From: Schistosoma haematobium
Lineage: Eukaryota; Platyhelminthes; Trematoda; Strigeidida; Schistosomatidae
Length of the DNA: 64,000 nt
Direction of reading: 5' to 3'
Assembly: GCF_000699445.3 (NCBI RefSeq)
Contig: NC_067195.1
Coordinates: forward strand, 84,826,569-84,890,568
Made by a program: the position numbers and the translations under genes
Shown: positions 20,051-31,081 of the stretch, piece after piece
How the letters are laid out: every line of letters starts with the position of its first letter
Numbering within the stretch: the first letter of the stretch is position 1
Notes under the pieces: generated by a model
Database searches by the model: none
Told to the model about the DNA's origin: nothing
The model's input: the letters and a program-made list of their open reading frames with translations, nothing else

Positions 20051-23000
20051 TTACGTGCAATAGTCGTTTAAATGTTCTGGAAATCTCACCCTTCTTCCAG
20101 AACGCGTCGTTTTAAGTTTATTTTCGGATACTGTCGAAGTATCATCGTGTGTGTTGGTTGTCGGATGAGGTATTGTAAGTGTTGGAGTCGTGTCGTTCGA
20201 TTGTACCGAAGGAAAATCGACGTGGATAGGATTTCCTTCTAAATACGCTGCTTTTAAGCGATCGATGCTGATGCTATCGTTTGTTCCGTTCTTATCGACT
20301 ATATAGTACTTAGATTCACGTTGAAGAACTTTGAAGGGTCCTTCGTATGCTGATTCGAATGGTCGTCGATGCGAGTCTCGACGAATGAAAACGTGTGTAC
20401 TATATCGTAAGCCAGGTTGAACGAAAACATCAGTTGATTGAGGTCGAGTGAAAGCAGGTTTAACTGAACGCATTGCGTTTGTAAGCCTGTTCGTGTAGGA
20501 GGTTAGATCCATGTTCATTGAAGAGGATGAAGGATCCACGAATTCTCCTGGAAGTCGAAGTGTCGTTCCATAAACGAGTTGAGCCGCAGTGTATCCAATG
20601 TCAGCTTTCACTGCATTGCGGATACCTAGTAAGACAAGTGGAAGAGCGTCGGTCCACTGTGAAACGTTTGCAGCCGAAAGTGAAGCTTTTAGTTGTCGGT
20701 GAAAACGTTCTACCAACCCGTTTGCTTGTGGATGGTAGGCGGTCGTTCGGAATCGAGTGATTCCTAAAAGTGTGGTCAGACGACGGAAAAGATCAGATTC
20801 AAACTGACGTCCGCGGTCTGTAGTGATGGTTGAAGGGCAGCCGAAGTTTGCTACCCATCGTTCGACGAAGGTGCGGGCCACTGTTTTAGCAGTGATGTCC
20901 TTCATAGGTACTGCTTCTGGCCATCGAGTGAAACGGTCAACGCAGGTTAAGAGATAAGAGTATCCATTTGAATCTGGTAAAGGTCCTACCAAATCCAGAT
21001 GAACATGGTCGAAACGAGCATCGGGAGTTTTAAACGAGCCTAAGGGACATTTATTGTGTCTGATAACCTTAGATTTTTGGCAGCTTACACAGGAGCGTGC
21101 CCACTCCCTCACGTCTTTATTCATTCCAGGCCAGCAAAACCTTTCTGCTATAAGCTTGATGGTTGCACGAACACCTGGATGCGAAAGTTTGTGCAATGTG
21201 TTGAAGACATTGCGTCGATAATGTTTCGGCACGATTGGGCGATCCCTACCTGTAGATGTGTCACAAAGTAAGGTTTCTTTACCTGTTCCCATCTGTTTGA
21301 TGCGTAGTTTAAGTGATGTGGACGATAACTCGTGCTGAAGATCACTGTCTTCTTTTTGAAGCGCGGCGAGTTTAAGAAGGTCAATTCCTTGGAAACTGTT
21401 CAAGGAAGTTATACGAGATAAAGCGTCTGCAACTACATTGTTTGCTCCAGAGATGTGTTGAATATCTGAAGTAAACTGCGAAATGTAGTCCAGTTGTCGA
21501 GACTCACGAGGAGAGTACTTGTCAGAAGGAGAGCTTAACGAGAAAGTGAGCGGTTTATGGTCCGTGAAAAGAGTGAATTCACGGCCTTCGATATAGTGTT
21601 GGAAATGCCGTACAGCACAATACATAGCCAGGAGTTCCCTACCGAATGTGCTGTACCTAGATTCGGTGTCTAGCAACCTTCTAGAGAAAAATGCCAAGGG
21701 TTGCCAGGAGTTGTTAACCCACTGTTGTAAGACCCCTCCGATTGCCGAGTCGGATGCGTCTACTGCGATGCTAATGGGTGCTCGGGTGTCCTGATGTGCG
21801 AGCATTGTTGCTTTAGCAATCAGTTCCTTAACTGTGGAGAATGCTTTTCGTGCGGTGTCGTCCAAATTAATGGATTTCGCATTTCCACGAAGTTGGTCGG
21901 TCAGAGGTTTCATAAGTAATGCGCATTTGGGTATGAAACGTCTATAGAAACTTACCAGGCCGTTGAACGTGCGTAATTGCTTGACGGTGGTCGGTTCTGG
22001 GTAATCCAGAATGGCCGCCACTTTGGTCCTAAGAGGTCGAATGCCTTGAGCATCGATAGTGTGTCCCAGAAAGTCTAATGAGTCGGTTCCGAATTGGCAT
22101 TTCTGAACGTTTACAGTAATGCCATGTTTTTGAAGTCGTTCGAAAACAAGATCCAGATGCTTGAGATGTGTTTCTCTGTCCGGACTTGCGATTAGACAGT
22201 CATCAACATACGCGTGTACGAAGTTGAGACCTCGAAAAACGTCGTCTATGAATCTTTGGAATGTTTGAGCAGCATTCCTTAGACCGAAAGGCATTCGCAA
22301 AAATTCATAGAGTCCGAAAGGAGTTATGATAGCTGTTTTCGGTATGTCGTCAGTAGCCATAGGGATTTGGTTATACGCTTTAACCAAGTCGATTTTCGAA
22401 AAGACAGTTGTACCTTTCAAGGTAGCTGTCAAATCGTGAATGTGAGGCAACGGGTAACGATCGGGAATGGTTTTCGCATTCAATCGCCGATAGTCACCAG
22501 TTGGACGCCAATCGTTGCTGTCCTTTTTAGGGACCATGTGCAACGGAGATGCATATGGGCTACTTGACGGTCGTATGATTCCTAAGTCCATCATGTGATC
22601 GAATTCGTTTTTCGCTAACCTTAGCTTTTCAGGAGCTAGTCGTCGTGCTTTAGAGAATACAGGTGGTCCTGTAGTCGTGATGTGATGTGTAACGTTGCTG
22701 GTTACACACGGTAGTTTCGGTTGAGTTTGTTGTATCCCAGGGTACTTATCGAGTAGTGGTTGATAGAGTGGGTCTATCATATGTTTAACTGTGACTGGGG
22801 ATACTCTACAACCAGTAAAAGAAGTTACGCAAACGGACAAATTAGTGTTCCCGTCTACTAGCCTCCGTTTGCGCGTATCGATGATCAGATTGTGGTGTTG
22901 TAGAAGGTCCATACCAATGATTGGCATAGAAACATCTGCAACAACGAAAATCCAGTGTATGGGTTTGCGTAAACCCACGTTAAGGTAAACGTACCTTTTG

Positions 23001-23209
23001 CCATACGTAGCGATCGGTTTTCCGTTTGCCGCCTGTAAGTTTAGGGTCGATTCGTGTAGTCGGTCGTTAGGATTTGCTGGGAGAACGCTAACTTCTGCGC
23101 CAGTGTCGACGAGGTAGCGAACTCTCGTTGTCACATCTGTGACGAATAACAGACGGCTTTGTTCGCCGGCTACGGTTGCCGTTAACGCGTGCCGGCTTGG
23201 AAGTTTCCC
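20051..23209 (-). CDS. pol: Pol polyprotein of element 1 (protease, RT, RNase H, integrase)
   Basis: The frame is open from the frameshift site at 23209 to the stop at 20051, about 1052 codons. In order, counted from the GTG at 23134: aspartic protease [12 protein letters not shown] (residues 8-19), reverse transcriptase with [13 protein letters not shown] and catalytic YVDD (about 309), RNase H with [11 protein letters not shown] (about 455), integrase zinc finger HKLSH..CVSC (about 650-685), catalytic core with [14 protein letters not shown] and GLVERFH supplying the D,D,E triad, and a GPF-type C-terminal domain. There is no in-frame ATG at the start; expression as a Gag-Pol fusion by -1 frameshifting is inferred. 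No stop or lost catalytic residue was seen. Confidence 0.9.
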   Translation of the reverse strand, partial: GKLPSRHALTATVAGEQSRLLFVTDVTTRVRYLVDTGAEVSVLPANPNDRLHESTLNLQAANGKPIATYGKRYVYLNVGLRKPIHWIFVVADVSMPIIGMDLLQHHNLIIDTRKRRLVDGNTNLSVCVTSFTGCRVSPVTVKHMIDPLYQPLLDKYPGIQQTQPKLPCVTSNVTHHITTTGPPVFSKARRLAPEKLRLAKNEFDHMMDLGIIRPSSSPYASPLHMVPKKDSNDWRPTGDYRRLNAKTIPDRYPLPHIHDLTATLKGTTVFSKIDLVKAYNQIPMATDDIPKTAIITPFGLYEFLRMPFGLRNAAQTFQRFIDDVFRGLNFVHAYVDDCLIASPDRETHLKHLDLVFERLQKHGITVNVQKCQFGTDSLDFLGHTIDAQGIRPLRTKVAAILDYPEPTTVKQLRTFNGLVSFYRRFIPKCALLMKPLTDQLRGNAKSINLDDTARKAFSTVKELIAKATMLAHQDTRAPISIAVDASDSAIGGVLQQWVNNSWQPLAFFSRRLLDTESRYSTFGRELLAMYCAVRHFQHYIEGREFTLFTDHKPLTFSLSSPSDKYSPRESRQLDYISQFTSDIQHISGANNVVADALSRITSLNSFQGIDLLKLAALQKEDSDLQHELSSTSLKLRIKQMGTGKETLLCDTSTGRDRPIVPKHYRRNVFNTLHKLSHPGVRATIKLIAERFCWPGMNKDVREWARSCVSCQKSKVIRHNKCPLGSFKTPDARFDHVHLDLVGPLPDSNGYSYLLTCVDRFTRWPEAVPMKDITAKTVARTFVERWVANFGCPSTITTDRGRQFESDLFRRLTTLLGITRFRTTAYHPQANGLVERFHRQLKASLSAANVSQWTDALPLVLLGIRNAVKADIGYTAAQLVYGTTLRLPGEFVDPSSSSMNMDLTSYTNRLTNAMRSVKPAFTRPQSTDVFVQPGLRYSTHVFIRRDSHRRPFESAYEGPFKVLQRESKYYIVDKNGTNDSISIDRLKAAYLEGNPIHVDFPSVQSNDTTPTLTIPHPTTNTHDDTSTVSENKLKTTRSGRRVRFPEHLNDYCT

Positions 23210-24015
23210 GAATTGTTTTTCGAATCAGTCGGTTTCGTGTTGGGAAAATTGCAGGGTTTTCTGCAATTTCTGGAAAGCTTTCCATACTGGTTATGATACC
23301 AGCACCAGTCGGGGTTATCTGTCTCTCGTGGTCTAGAGACAGATCGCTTACGAGAAATGCTTCTACGTGGTGTGCGCGATCTCTTACGGTCGGTACGAAG
23401 ACTAAGATAACGCGTGAGTGTGTGACATAAGTCGGTTATATCATTCTGAGTCGTGTGAGGCCTTTCTTTGACTGAAAATACCTCGGTAGTAGAAGGTTTC
23501 GTAATTTCTAGAATGCGGTCGGCAGATGCAGCTAGCTCGTCTAAGCCGTTGTTCTGGAACGAGACCAGAACTGCTTGCACCTGTTGGGGAAGTTTTGACA
23601 AGAAGAGTTGTTTGAATAGACCTTCGTCGAAAGTTCTTAGGCCTATAACCTCTCTCATCCGTTGCAACATGTCCGTCGCAGAACCGTGTTGCAGGTCGAT
23701 GTTATTGAAGAGTTGATCTAACCTTTGTCGATCGGTTAGATCTCCTCGTTTAAGAATCGAGCGTTTTAAGATTTCGTAAGGATCGGAAACATCACTAGTA
23801 AACATACTAGGTGTTACGTACCTGTTGAATTCGCGCGGTAGTGCCTTGACTACTGCGAGGAATTGTGCACGTGTGTCGATCACGCCGTGCTCGGAGAAGT
23901 CGGCTTCTGCGTAGCAAAACCAGGCTTCGATGTTGTCGGGCCAGAAAGGCATCAGTTGAAACGAAGGTGGGGACAAAGTCTTAAGCTTGAGTACTTTAGG
24001 TGTCTGTTCAGTCAT
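23182..24015 (-). CDS. gag: Gag of element 1, 277 aa
   Basis: The start is the ATG at 24015 ([11 protein letters not shown]); a longer open frame upstream is untranslated leader. The body [18 protein letters not shown] is typical of the capsid region of this clade. The basic C-terminus contains the CHCC nucleic-acid-binding motif, CWYH then nine residues, C, three residues, C. The stop at 23182 lies 28 bases past the slippery heptamer, so Gag and Pol overlap. Confidence 0.9.
   Translation of the reverse strand: MTEQTPKVLKLKTLSPPSFQLMPFWPDNIEAWFCYAEADFSEHGVIDTRAQFLAVVKALPREFNRYVTPSMFTSDVSDPYEILKRSILKRGDLTDRQRLDQLFNNIDLQHGSATDMLQRMREVIGLRTFDEGLFKQLFLSKLPQQVQAVLVSFQNNGLDELAASADRILEITKPSTTEVFSVKERPHTTQNDITDLCHTLTRYLSLRTDRKRSRTPRRSISRKRSVSRPRETDNPDWCWYHNQYGKLSRNCRKPCNFPNTKPTDSKNNSGNFQAGTR
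23203..23209 (-). promoter_or_regulatory. -1 ribosomal frameshift site GGGAAAC
   Basis: In the gag frame the codons read tcG GGA AAC ttc, a canonical X XXY YYZ slippery heptamer. The -1 frame leads without a stop into the protease. The same heptamer is conserved in element 2 at 46797-46803. Confidence 0.75.
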
Positions 24016-24179
24016 GATGAAGTATGAAGTACGATAATGAACGAGGGGAAAATATATATATATATCCAGGAAAAAACACGAAAAAAAAATCACAATGTTT
24101 AAAAAAAGTAAAAAATAAGGCAATGATATATAAAAATCCCAAAAAAGAACAGACTCACAGTTGCAATTAGGTGTACCAG

Positions 24180-24197
24180 ATCACGTTGGGTTCACCA
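24180..24197 (-). promoter_or_regulatory. Primer binding site of element 1 (tRNA-Trp-like)
   Basis: TGGTGAACCCAACGTGAT begins one base inside the 5' LTR. It matches the tRNA-Trp complement used by CsRn1-type elements at 16 of 18 positions. Confidence 0.75.
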
Positions 24198-24198
24198 A

Positions 24199-24519
24199 TG
24201 ATGATGTCACAGGTATTCAGTGTTTGACAACGCTTCTACCAGTAACACCTTCTAATATATTTCGTTCCCACCAAGAGAAATCAAAAGACAGAGTCGAGGA
24301 GATCGGAAGAGTATATTTGGCGATGACCAATATATCGGAATTCTCTGATCTAATCTGGCTAGCGATTGCGGTTGATGTTGAGCACGGCGTTACCACACGT
24401 GATCTGGTGCAGATGCCTGACCGAGCGCCTTCAGCTAGATGAGTCCACTAAAACATATGGTCAGCATCCAATGTCGAAAACTTAGTGCTATTTATTCTGG
24501 GGATTTATTTACCGCTACA
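24199..24519 (-). repeat. 5' LTR of element 1
   Basis: 321 bp, identical by eye to 19283-19603. Confidence 0.9.
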
Positions 24520-25278
24520 ATTGCTTAAATATACTTCCCGAATTCAAAAAGACAATTAGTTCAGAAGCCTAAACGTTAATTCCAAGATATTGCAACAGTA
24601 TGTATTAACTATGAGTCATGAAATGAACTTGATTTTCAGTGGTTAAAACTTTTAAATAATTTGCTTACTCGGCGTGATGAACTATACTCTCAGGGTCGAT
24701 AAGGTGCGCGTTTGTTTAATAATGGTTCCTATTCTCGTGGAAATATGAGAAATGAACCAACAAAGAATTTCAAAGCAAGTTACAAAGGTAAACAAAGGTT
24801 TGATAAATGTTTATTCTGTGGTAGATTTCACTTACTTAATTCACGTGTATTTCGTCATGCGAATTGCTATAAATGTGGTAAAATTTGACGCAACAAGTCG
24901 GTCTGTAAAGCTACTGTTCACTTTGCCACTGATGATGATAAACTCTATAGTTCTGGTTTTATTAAGTTGGATGTTTCTAATGATCATTTGTCCTTATCCA
25001 CGATTTTGAAGAGTAATGTTTATATTCAGAAGCAATTATATATCCTCCTTAGTTCGTTTCATGACTTTGTTGTTGATACAGGCAGTACTGAGTCGAGCAT
25101 TTCATTCAAGAACTTAAAATGTTTAGATTCTGAAGTTGTAGTACGATCCACTCTGGTCCCAGCTTTGGGGATTAATGGACACAAACTACCCATACGATGT
25201 TGTGAGTTACTATTAATATATTGGCGAGACTCTAATTTAAGGACGACCTTTGAACGAATCTTAAGTGACCTTGACAAT
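24520..25278 (+). pseudogene. Old gypsy element: gag zinc-knuckle region and protease, part 2
   Basis: Continues the gag frame of 18893-19282 after the 4-bp duplication. A zinc-knuckle-like stretch (KCLFCGRFH ... HANCYKCGK, about 24810-24890) is followed by the protease FVVDTGSTESSISF (about 25065) and GINGHKLPIRCCELL. Several stops and a frameshift are present. The text breaks at GACAAT (25273-25278), where a 0.7-kb insertion starts. Confidence 0.7.
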
Positions 25279-25299
25279 TATTAGCTAATCAGAAGAAAG
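25276..25299 (+). repeat. Left arm of inverted repeat in the telomere-like insertion
   Basis: These 24 bases are the reverse complement of 25761-25784 with about four mismatches. Confidence 0.55.
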
Positions 25300-25444
25300 T
25301 TAGTATAAAGTGAAAATATATTATATGAAAGTAATGAGTTACAGTTGATATTCTCCTTTTACATGATTTAAAAACTTGTTAAGGTTTGATTAAGATTCAG
25401 AGGTTCTGAATTCACAATGCATATGGAATAGAAACCCGTCCATT

Positions 25445-25670
25445 GGGTTAGGGTTAGGTTTACGGGTAAGGTTAGGGTTTAGGGTTAGTTGAGGGTTAAG
25501 GTTTAGGGTTAGGTGAGGTTTTAGGGTTAAGGTTAGGGTTAGGTGAGGGTTAAGGTTTAGGGTTAAGGTTAGGGTTAGGTTGGGGTTTAGAGTTAGTGTT
25601 AGTTGAGGGTTAAGGGTTAGGATTAAGGTTAGGTTTAGAGTTAGGTGAGGGTTAGGGTTAAGGTTAGGTT
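25445..25670 (+). repeat. Degenerate telomere-like (TTAGGG)n array
   Basis: About 226 bases of TTAGGG mixed with GGTTAAGG, TTTAGGG and GTGAGGG variants. Interstitial: old pol sequence lies on both sides. Confidence 0.85.
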
Positions 25671-25782
25671 TATGATGCTTACATACGAGTTTTTAAATTA
25701 TGTCAAAGAAGAATATCCACTGTATTTTATTACTTTCTTTTAATATATTTTTACTTTATGCTGTCTTCTGATTGACTAATAA

Positions 25783-25836
25783 TTGAAATTGCTCAAACGC
25801 TTCTGATTGGCTCGTCCCTTAATTAGAGTCTCGCCG
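25783..25836 (+). repeat. 54-bp direct repeat, copy A
   Basis: TTGAAATTGCTCAAACGCTT through TCTCGCCG. One base differs from 25935-25988. Confidence 0.85.
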
Positions 25837-25934
25837 TCCCATCTGTTGTAACTTCTCATTAATCACCTACTCTCTAAAATCCGCTGTGAACCGATCGTAT
25901 GTTAGCAGCGCCTGTTGAACTTGGCTCCGTGACC

Positions 25935-25988
25935 TTGAAATTGCTCAAACGCTTCTGATTGGCTCGTCCCTAAATTAGAGTCTCGCCG
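25935..25988 (+). repeat. 54-bp direct repeat, copy B
   Basis: Second copy, 152 bases after the first, close to the right end of the insertion. Confidence 0.85.
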
Positions 25989-26007
25989 GTTTTAGTTAGT
26001 GAAACAG

Positions 26008-26935
26008 GACAATCAATACTGGGTTTAAAAAACTTTGAAAGGCTTAGAGTGAAGTTGTGTTCACTAGTTTCGAAAGAAAATTCTAACGTTTTACTTGAAG
26101 ATTTGATAGTTGCGTGTGGTAAATGCAGAGGAGGGATGAAGATTCAGCCTATAAAAATTCAAGTACAGAGTGATACAGTCTTTTTTAAAAGACTAGTAAT
26201 TCCATACAGTCTTCGAGAAACAGTAGATAAGACATTAAACTATTTGTGTGTGAAAGATATTATTGAACCGATTCAATCTTCAGCACAAGGTACTTCTAGT
26301 ATTACGCCATTGAAGTTGGATGGCAAGACCCCTACAAAATATGGTGTCTATAGATTAACACTGAAACCCCGTTTATTGAAGCAAACATGCACGACAATGG
26401 AGGCTGGAGAAATCCTAAATAGACTCCATGGTTCTAAAGTGTTCTCAAAGATCGACTTGAAAGTTGCCTATCTTCAAACTCTTTCATATCAATCTTCATC
26501 TATTTTGACGACAATTAACACTTACTTTGGCACGTTCGAATACAACTTTCTTCATTTGGTCTAAGTTGTTCTCCAGCCATATTTCAGGAATTGATGAATA
26601 AGGTAGCCAGTGGTCTTGAAGATGCGGAAGTTTACCAATACGATCTCATTGTTCATGGTTTTGGTAAAGTAGTTCATGACCAGAGACTTATTGCTTAATT
26701 GCGCCGTTTAATTGAGAATAAGTGTTCATTTTGTGTATCTAGTCTCGAATGTCTTGGGTACCTAGTTGACAATAATGGTTTTAAATCAAATACGAAGCGA
26801 CTAGCTCCACTGATAAATGATAAAATCTCAAGGAACTACGTTCACTAGTGGATGCTCTCCCATACTATTCCCGTTTTTTCTAATCATTATTTCTTTTCGT
26901 GTCAATTGTTTATATCAAATCTTGACATCGAATTA
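26008..26935 (+). pseudogene. Old gypsy element: reverse transcriptase, part 3
   Basis: Resumes as SILGLKNFERL, then IQPIKIQVQ, VIPYSLRETVD, GSKVFSKIDLKVAYLQ. The catalytic box reads YQYD (26631-26642) where YQDD is expected, so a catalytic aspartate is lost. Several frameshifts and stops occur after 26560. The last recognisable residues are near ISNLDI at about 26930. Confidence 0.75.
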
Positions 26936-26944
26936 ATTTAAATG

Positions 26945-28380
26945 GATGGAGGAACAAGAGTCCCCAGGATCACAACTGTAATTACTCTCAGAAAGAAAAT
27001 TTTTCACACCCTTTAGTACCAACCCATCACATAAAAACGGCTCCTATGTATAATATCAGTCGAAACTCCTTCCAGTTACGCGCAGCAGACCCCTATCACG
27101 CTAACGTAAATAGCTATAACAGAGGCTACGAGTCTAACCATCTAGACTATTTTGCAAATAACCATACACTTCACAGTAGGCCTGTACAAGATTTTTTTGG
27201 AATAAGACCCCTAGTGACACGTCTGTTGAAGCATATAGCACAAGTTATTTCACACCACATGCAGACCATAAATTTGTTTCCTCCGTACAGTTTCCATCAG
27301 AGATTACTCCCACCCTTTCGTCCTGGGTAAACTCCCCAACCAACTTCCCTAGCTCATTTGATACATCTCCCACTAAGTCTAGCTATCAAAATACCGAGCT
27401 AATGAAGAACATTCAATCCCTCACTTCAAACTCACCTCACACCCGCGAAGGTTACGACGACTTTATCCGAGATACTCTCACGCATTCCAACTTAGTAGGC
27501 CACTTGTTTAATATATATCTTATCAACGCTCGATCTATCAGCAACAAAAAGACGGATCTAGCCCTGTTTGTATCCATATATCAACCATCACTTATAATGA
27601 TATCTGAAGCATGAACAAACAGTAATATTTCCGACCGAAGTATATCTCTTGATAACCATTTCCTATATAGAAGTGGTAGATTGAATGAACGAGGCGGAGG
27701 ATGCCTTATTTACGCTCACTCTAGCCTAAACTCACTACTATGTGATATGCCTGAACTAAACAAACTGAAGGATTCGGTGTGGATTGTATTAAAGCCGTCA
27801 AATTCCGTTACCTTACTGCTCGGCTGTGTTTATCGTCAACCTAACGCATCAATAGATGAAATAGCAGTATTATCGGAGGTTATCACACTAGCATCATCCC
27901 TTCCATTCACAGGCAAGCTTATTTGTGGTGACTTCAACATGCCTGAAATTTCTTGGCTCCCAGTCAAAGCGCCGAGACGTTATGAATCATTTATTGAATG
28001 TCTAGAGCTTGGACAATGGACTCAGTATGTCAATAGTCCTACCAGACATCCAAACATCTTAGACTTAGTCTTTACCAGTGGCCTCATCCCCATTACTTTG
28101 TATATTGGAAGTTTCCAGGTAGCGATCATAACATTGTCATACGCAGCCTTAATATAAAAACCACAACTGGTAGAAGTAAAACCGTAACACTTCGTAGAGA
28201 CTATCGCAAGGTTGATTGGAATAACTTCCACAATTACCTGAGAAGCACTGATTGGAGAACTTTCTTTACTGCAAACAATACCGACACATTAACCAATATA
28301 TCTTATCACAGCATCAAAAGTATCATCAACAACATCGCACCTTTAGAATACGGTAGACCTACGTTCTCCAAAGATCTTTT
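26945..28380 (+). pseudogene. Plus-strand LINE: 5' part with AP-type endonuclease
   Basis: Contains an endonuclease domain of a non-LTR retrotransposon: LINARSISNK (about 27510), CLIYAHSSLNSLL, LLLGCVYRQPNA, KLICGDFNMP (about 27920) and SPTRHPNILDLVFTS (about 28040). A stop at 27613 and a frameshift near 28120 break it. The layout resembles CR1/jockey-type elements. Similarity ends near 28380, before the RT. Confidence 0.75.
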
Positions 28381-29834
28381 AGGGGCCCGTGGTTGTCGAC
28401 TCCCATTTAGATCGTATGGATGTTTGCTATCGCCTATTCTCGTATATCATCATCGACTTAAATCGCGTTATCCCATAACGGAATTAAATAAGTCGAATAA
28501 CGAGAATTGATTTGTGAATACATATATTTTGTATATGAAGTGAATGAAACAGAGCCAAGCAAAATGACGCACAGGGAGAATGGCTGGGAAGCCAACTCCA
28601 TCTTTGTCAAGCGTTACTCAATATTTATACTCAGACAAAATAAAGCTACAGACATGTGATTAATGGAATAAGATGGGCACACACATATACGCTCATATAA
28701 AAACAGTCTAGATTGATGAGCGAATAAATAACAAGGTCAATGTATGGCTCAAGTAAAATGAATAGAATGGGATGTCCGAAAGCTCGAATAAGGTATATGG
28801 GCTTGGCATAATAACTGACACTACATAGCCCCCCTGTAGAAAATAGCACATTTAAAAAATGTCTGTTTTCGAAAATAACAGTGAAGTGGTGCGTAGTTAA
28901 CGTTAACTGTAAGTAGCAAAAAAAAATTGTACAGCACTCGATAAAGTACAGTGTCACATGAGGGATGAGTGTATTATATGAAAATGTCATACTTATGTAA
29001 AAGAATACATGAATATAGAAAAGGCGCGGACAAAAATGGAAACGTTAACGTGGGAATATGAGCAAATTAATGAGCGTACAAAAATTAACATGTACTAATG
29101 CTATGACTGTCTGAACGATAAAATAACACGTTTGTATGAGTGATTCAAATTATCGTGAAAATAGTAATAAATTGTTTGTGGGTATGACAGGGAAATAAAT
29201 CGTCAAAATGAGTACAGTAGAATATGACAGAAATTGGTCTGTGATGCTGACAGAATAGTGAAATATGCGAAATATATATTCTGTTGAGCCGCAGCAGAAT
29301 AAATAGCATCGACTAGCGACGAGTGAATTCGAATTCAAATGCGTTGTTCCCGTTCGTAGGATGATAATAGTCAAGTCGTGAAATGATAACTGCATCGACG
29401 GGTGATATTCTTTGCTGTACTGCGATTGATAATAATCATAAAATATGAAGTCAGTGAACGTTGTCGTCTGGGTTATGACAGATGCATTGAGTTATCGTTA
29501 AATATGTATTAGTAGAAGAATGACCAGAGGAACAGAATAGTGACTGAGTAGACGAGGTACATAGAGTCGTATTCCTTTTTGTTCATGAAGCCTAGAGTGG
29601 TTTGTGTGGTTTGAGGGAGATGCGCTCGACCTCGTTTGTTACGAAACCGTACCAAGGCATGACAAAAATACCAATACATATGATTAGCGATGGCGACGTA
29701 TGAGACTGACTTGGATGTGACGAACAAGAGTGTATCTTTGAGAGACTAGCTCTAAACTCTATGTTCTGGTATACCGTGCGATGGGTATAGAATAGTAGTT
29801 GCAGTACTCGAATAGCGTTTTTTAGGTCCAGACC
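28381..29834. other. Unassigned insertion or replacement inside the plus-strand LINE
   Basis: About 1.45 kb separates the endonuclease linker from RT motif LDFKKAFDKV. The N-terminal RT part expected here is missing, so this is a replacement or an insertion with deletion. No coding family was recognised. Confidence 0.45.
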
Positions 29835-30204
29835 ATGCGATACATGCCTAGTAGACTACCTGAATGATATAACTCTGAAACGAGACAGCGGACTCCTTGT
29901 ATCAGTCCTATTCCTAGACTTTAAGAAAGCCTTTGATAAGGTCCCACACAAAAGGCTACTCGTCAAACTAAAACCCTTCGGAATAAAAAGCCCACTGTAC
30001 TCATGGTTTGCTTTATTCTTAACAGAACGTAAACAGATGGTAAAGTACAACGACTGTCTCTCGTCACCTAGACCAATCACCAGTGGAGTCATCCAGGGAA
30101 GCGTATTAGGTCCACTTATGTCTCTTATGTATATAAACGATATATATAACACCATACAATTTGGGAAAACATACTTATATGCTGATTATATCAAAATAGT
30201 ATAC
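29835..30204 (+). pseudogene. Plus-strand LINE: reverse transcriptase core
   Basis: Encodes CLVDYLNDI, VLFLDFKKAFDKVPHKRLL, SGVIQGSVLGPLMSL and YADYIKIVY. The catalytic YADD box reads YADY, so the copy is dead. It breaks off at 30204. Confidence 0.8.
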
Positions 30205-30416
30205 AGCCACGAGCCTGGGTGCTAGGTTTGAAGCTTCACGAGTTCACTTAATCTGCGAACGAGAACAAGACTCAGTGACCAAAGACCATTAATCTAGCTA
30301 TTGATGCTTTCCAGCCCCGCTATCTAGAAGGAGAAGTCCAAGCTTGGTATGGAAAATATATTCTGCAAACAGTCAGAAAACGAGCGAGCACCACAAACAA
30401 TTTAAAAGTACATATG

Positions 30417-30420
<4 letters not shown>

Positions 30421-30465
<45 letters not shown>
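30421..30465. repeat. (TA)n microsatellite
   Basis: 45 bases of perfect TA dinucleotides. Confidence 0.95.
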
Positions 30466-30467
<2 letters not shown>

Positions 30468-30734
30468 TGTTATGTTTCGTTATTGCTTGAATGCGATTAC
30501 TGATTCGTCTTACTCGAACGGAACTAAGAATCAATCATTCAGCGACTCGATAGCTATTCTGGTTCGTTGTCCCCGACTCTGCTAACTCGATCAAGAAGTC
30601 AGGGTAAAGTGTAGAAAGTGTATTCTACAGACAAACAGCAGATAACAAGTCAGGTCAAGCACACAATCAAGCGTATTTATATAAATATTTACAGTCGATA
30701 TTGTCATGGAAAATTTTTAAACATTAATCAATGA

Positions 30735-30823
30735 GTTCATTAATTGACCTATTTGCGCATTTAATCGATAGTTCATGAATTGACCTATTTGCGCATTTAT
30801 TCGATAGTTCATCAATTGACCCC
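30735..30823 (+). repeat. 36-bp tandem repeat, about 2.5 copies
   Basis: Unit GTTCATNAATTGACC followed by TATTTGCGCATTTA and TCGATA, repeated with single-base changes. Looser echoes occur to about 31000. Confidence 0.75.
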
Positions 30824-31081
30824 AATACAAATATTTAACATTTAATCGATAAGATAACATTTAAAAATATGAGTTTGGGGATCTATCGTCCCCAACAATC
30901 GATATTGCCATGGAGCTTTTAAACATTTAATCGATAAATTCGTCAGTTGATTGCCATTGATATATTTAAACATTAATCCATAAGTTCATCAATCGACTAT
31001 GTGCGTGTGTGGTAAGGAATGCCCACGCATACATCTGCATACAAGCTCCACAAAGATAAAATTACAAACTATAAGTTTTTG

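Larger units (their letters stand above)
19283..24519 (-). mobile_element. CsRn1/Boudicca-type Ty3/gypsy retrotransposon, complete copy 1
   Basis: 5237 bp on the minus strand: LTR 24199-24519, tRNA-Trp-like primer site, gag, pol in the -1 frame, 3' untranslated region, polypurine tract, LTR 19283-19603. Both LTRs are 321 bp and read identical, so the insertion is recent. Gag carries the CHCC motif (CX2HX9CX3C) characteristic of the CsRn1 group, and pol is open from protease to the GPY/F region. Inserted inside the gag of an older gypsy element. Probably still coding-competent. Confidence 0.9.
25279..26007. mobile_element. Fold-back insertion with telomere-like core
   Basis: GACAAT occurs at 25273-25278 and again at 26008-26013. 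Removing the sequence between them rejoins the old pol frame (SDLDN then SILGLK), so this is an insertion of about 729 bp with a 6-bp duplication. Inside are an imperfect inverted repeat, a TTAGGG-like array, and two 54-bp direct repeats. No coding frame is visible. The transposition mechanism is unknown. Confidence 0.6.
30205..31081. other. Insertion splitting the plus-strand LINE RT
   Basis: About 0.88 kb of AT-rich sequence with an (AT)n tract at 30421-30465, a 36-bp tandem repeat near 30735-30823, and a GGGGATCTATCGTCC phrase present at both 30877 and 31081. No coding frame was recognised. LINE text resumes directly after it. Confidence 0.5.

Noticed and set aside
20518..20760. Plus-strand frames within elements 1 and 2
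   Set aside because: They lie antisense to intact pol and gag and have no recognisable content.
23804..24123. Longer Gag start upstream of 24015
   Set aside because: The extra N-terminus is AT-driven hydrophobic sequence (leader), absent from the conserved Gag start MTEQTPK shared by both elements.
25445..25670. True chromosome end
   Set aside because: The repeats are degenerate and followed by the continuation of the same old pol gene.
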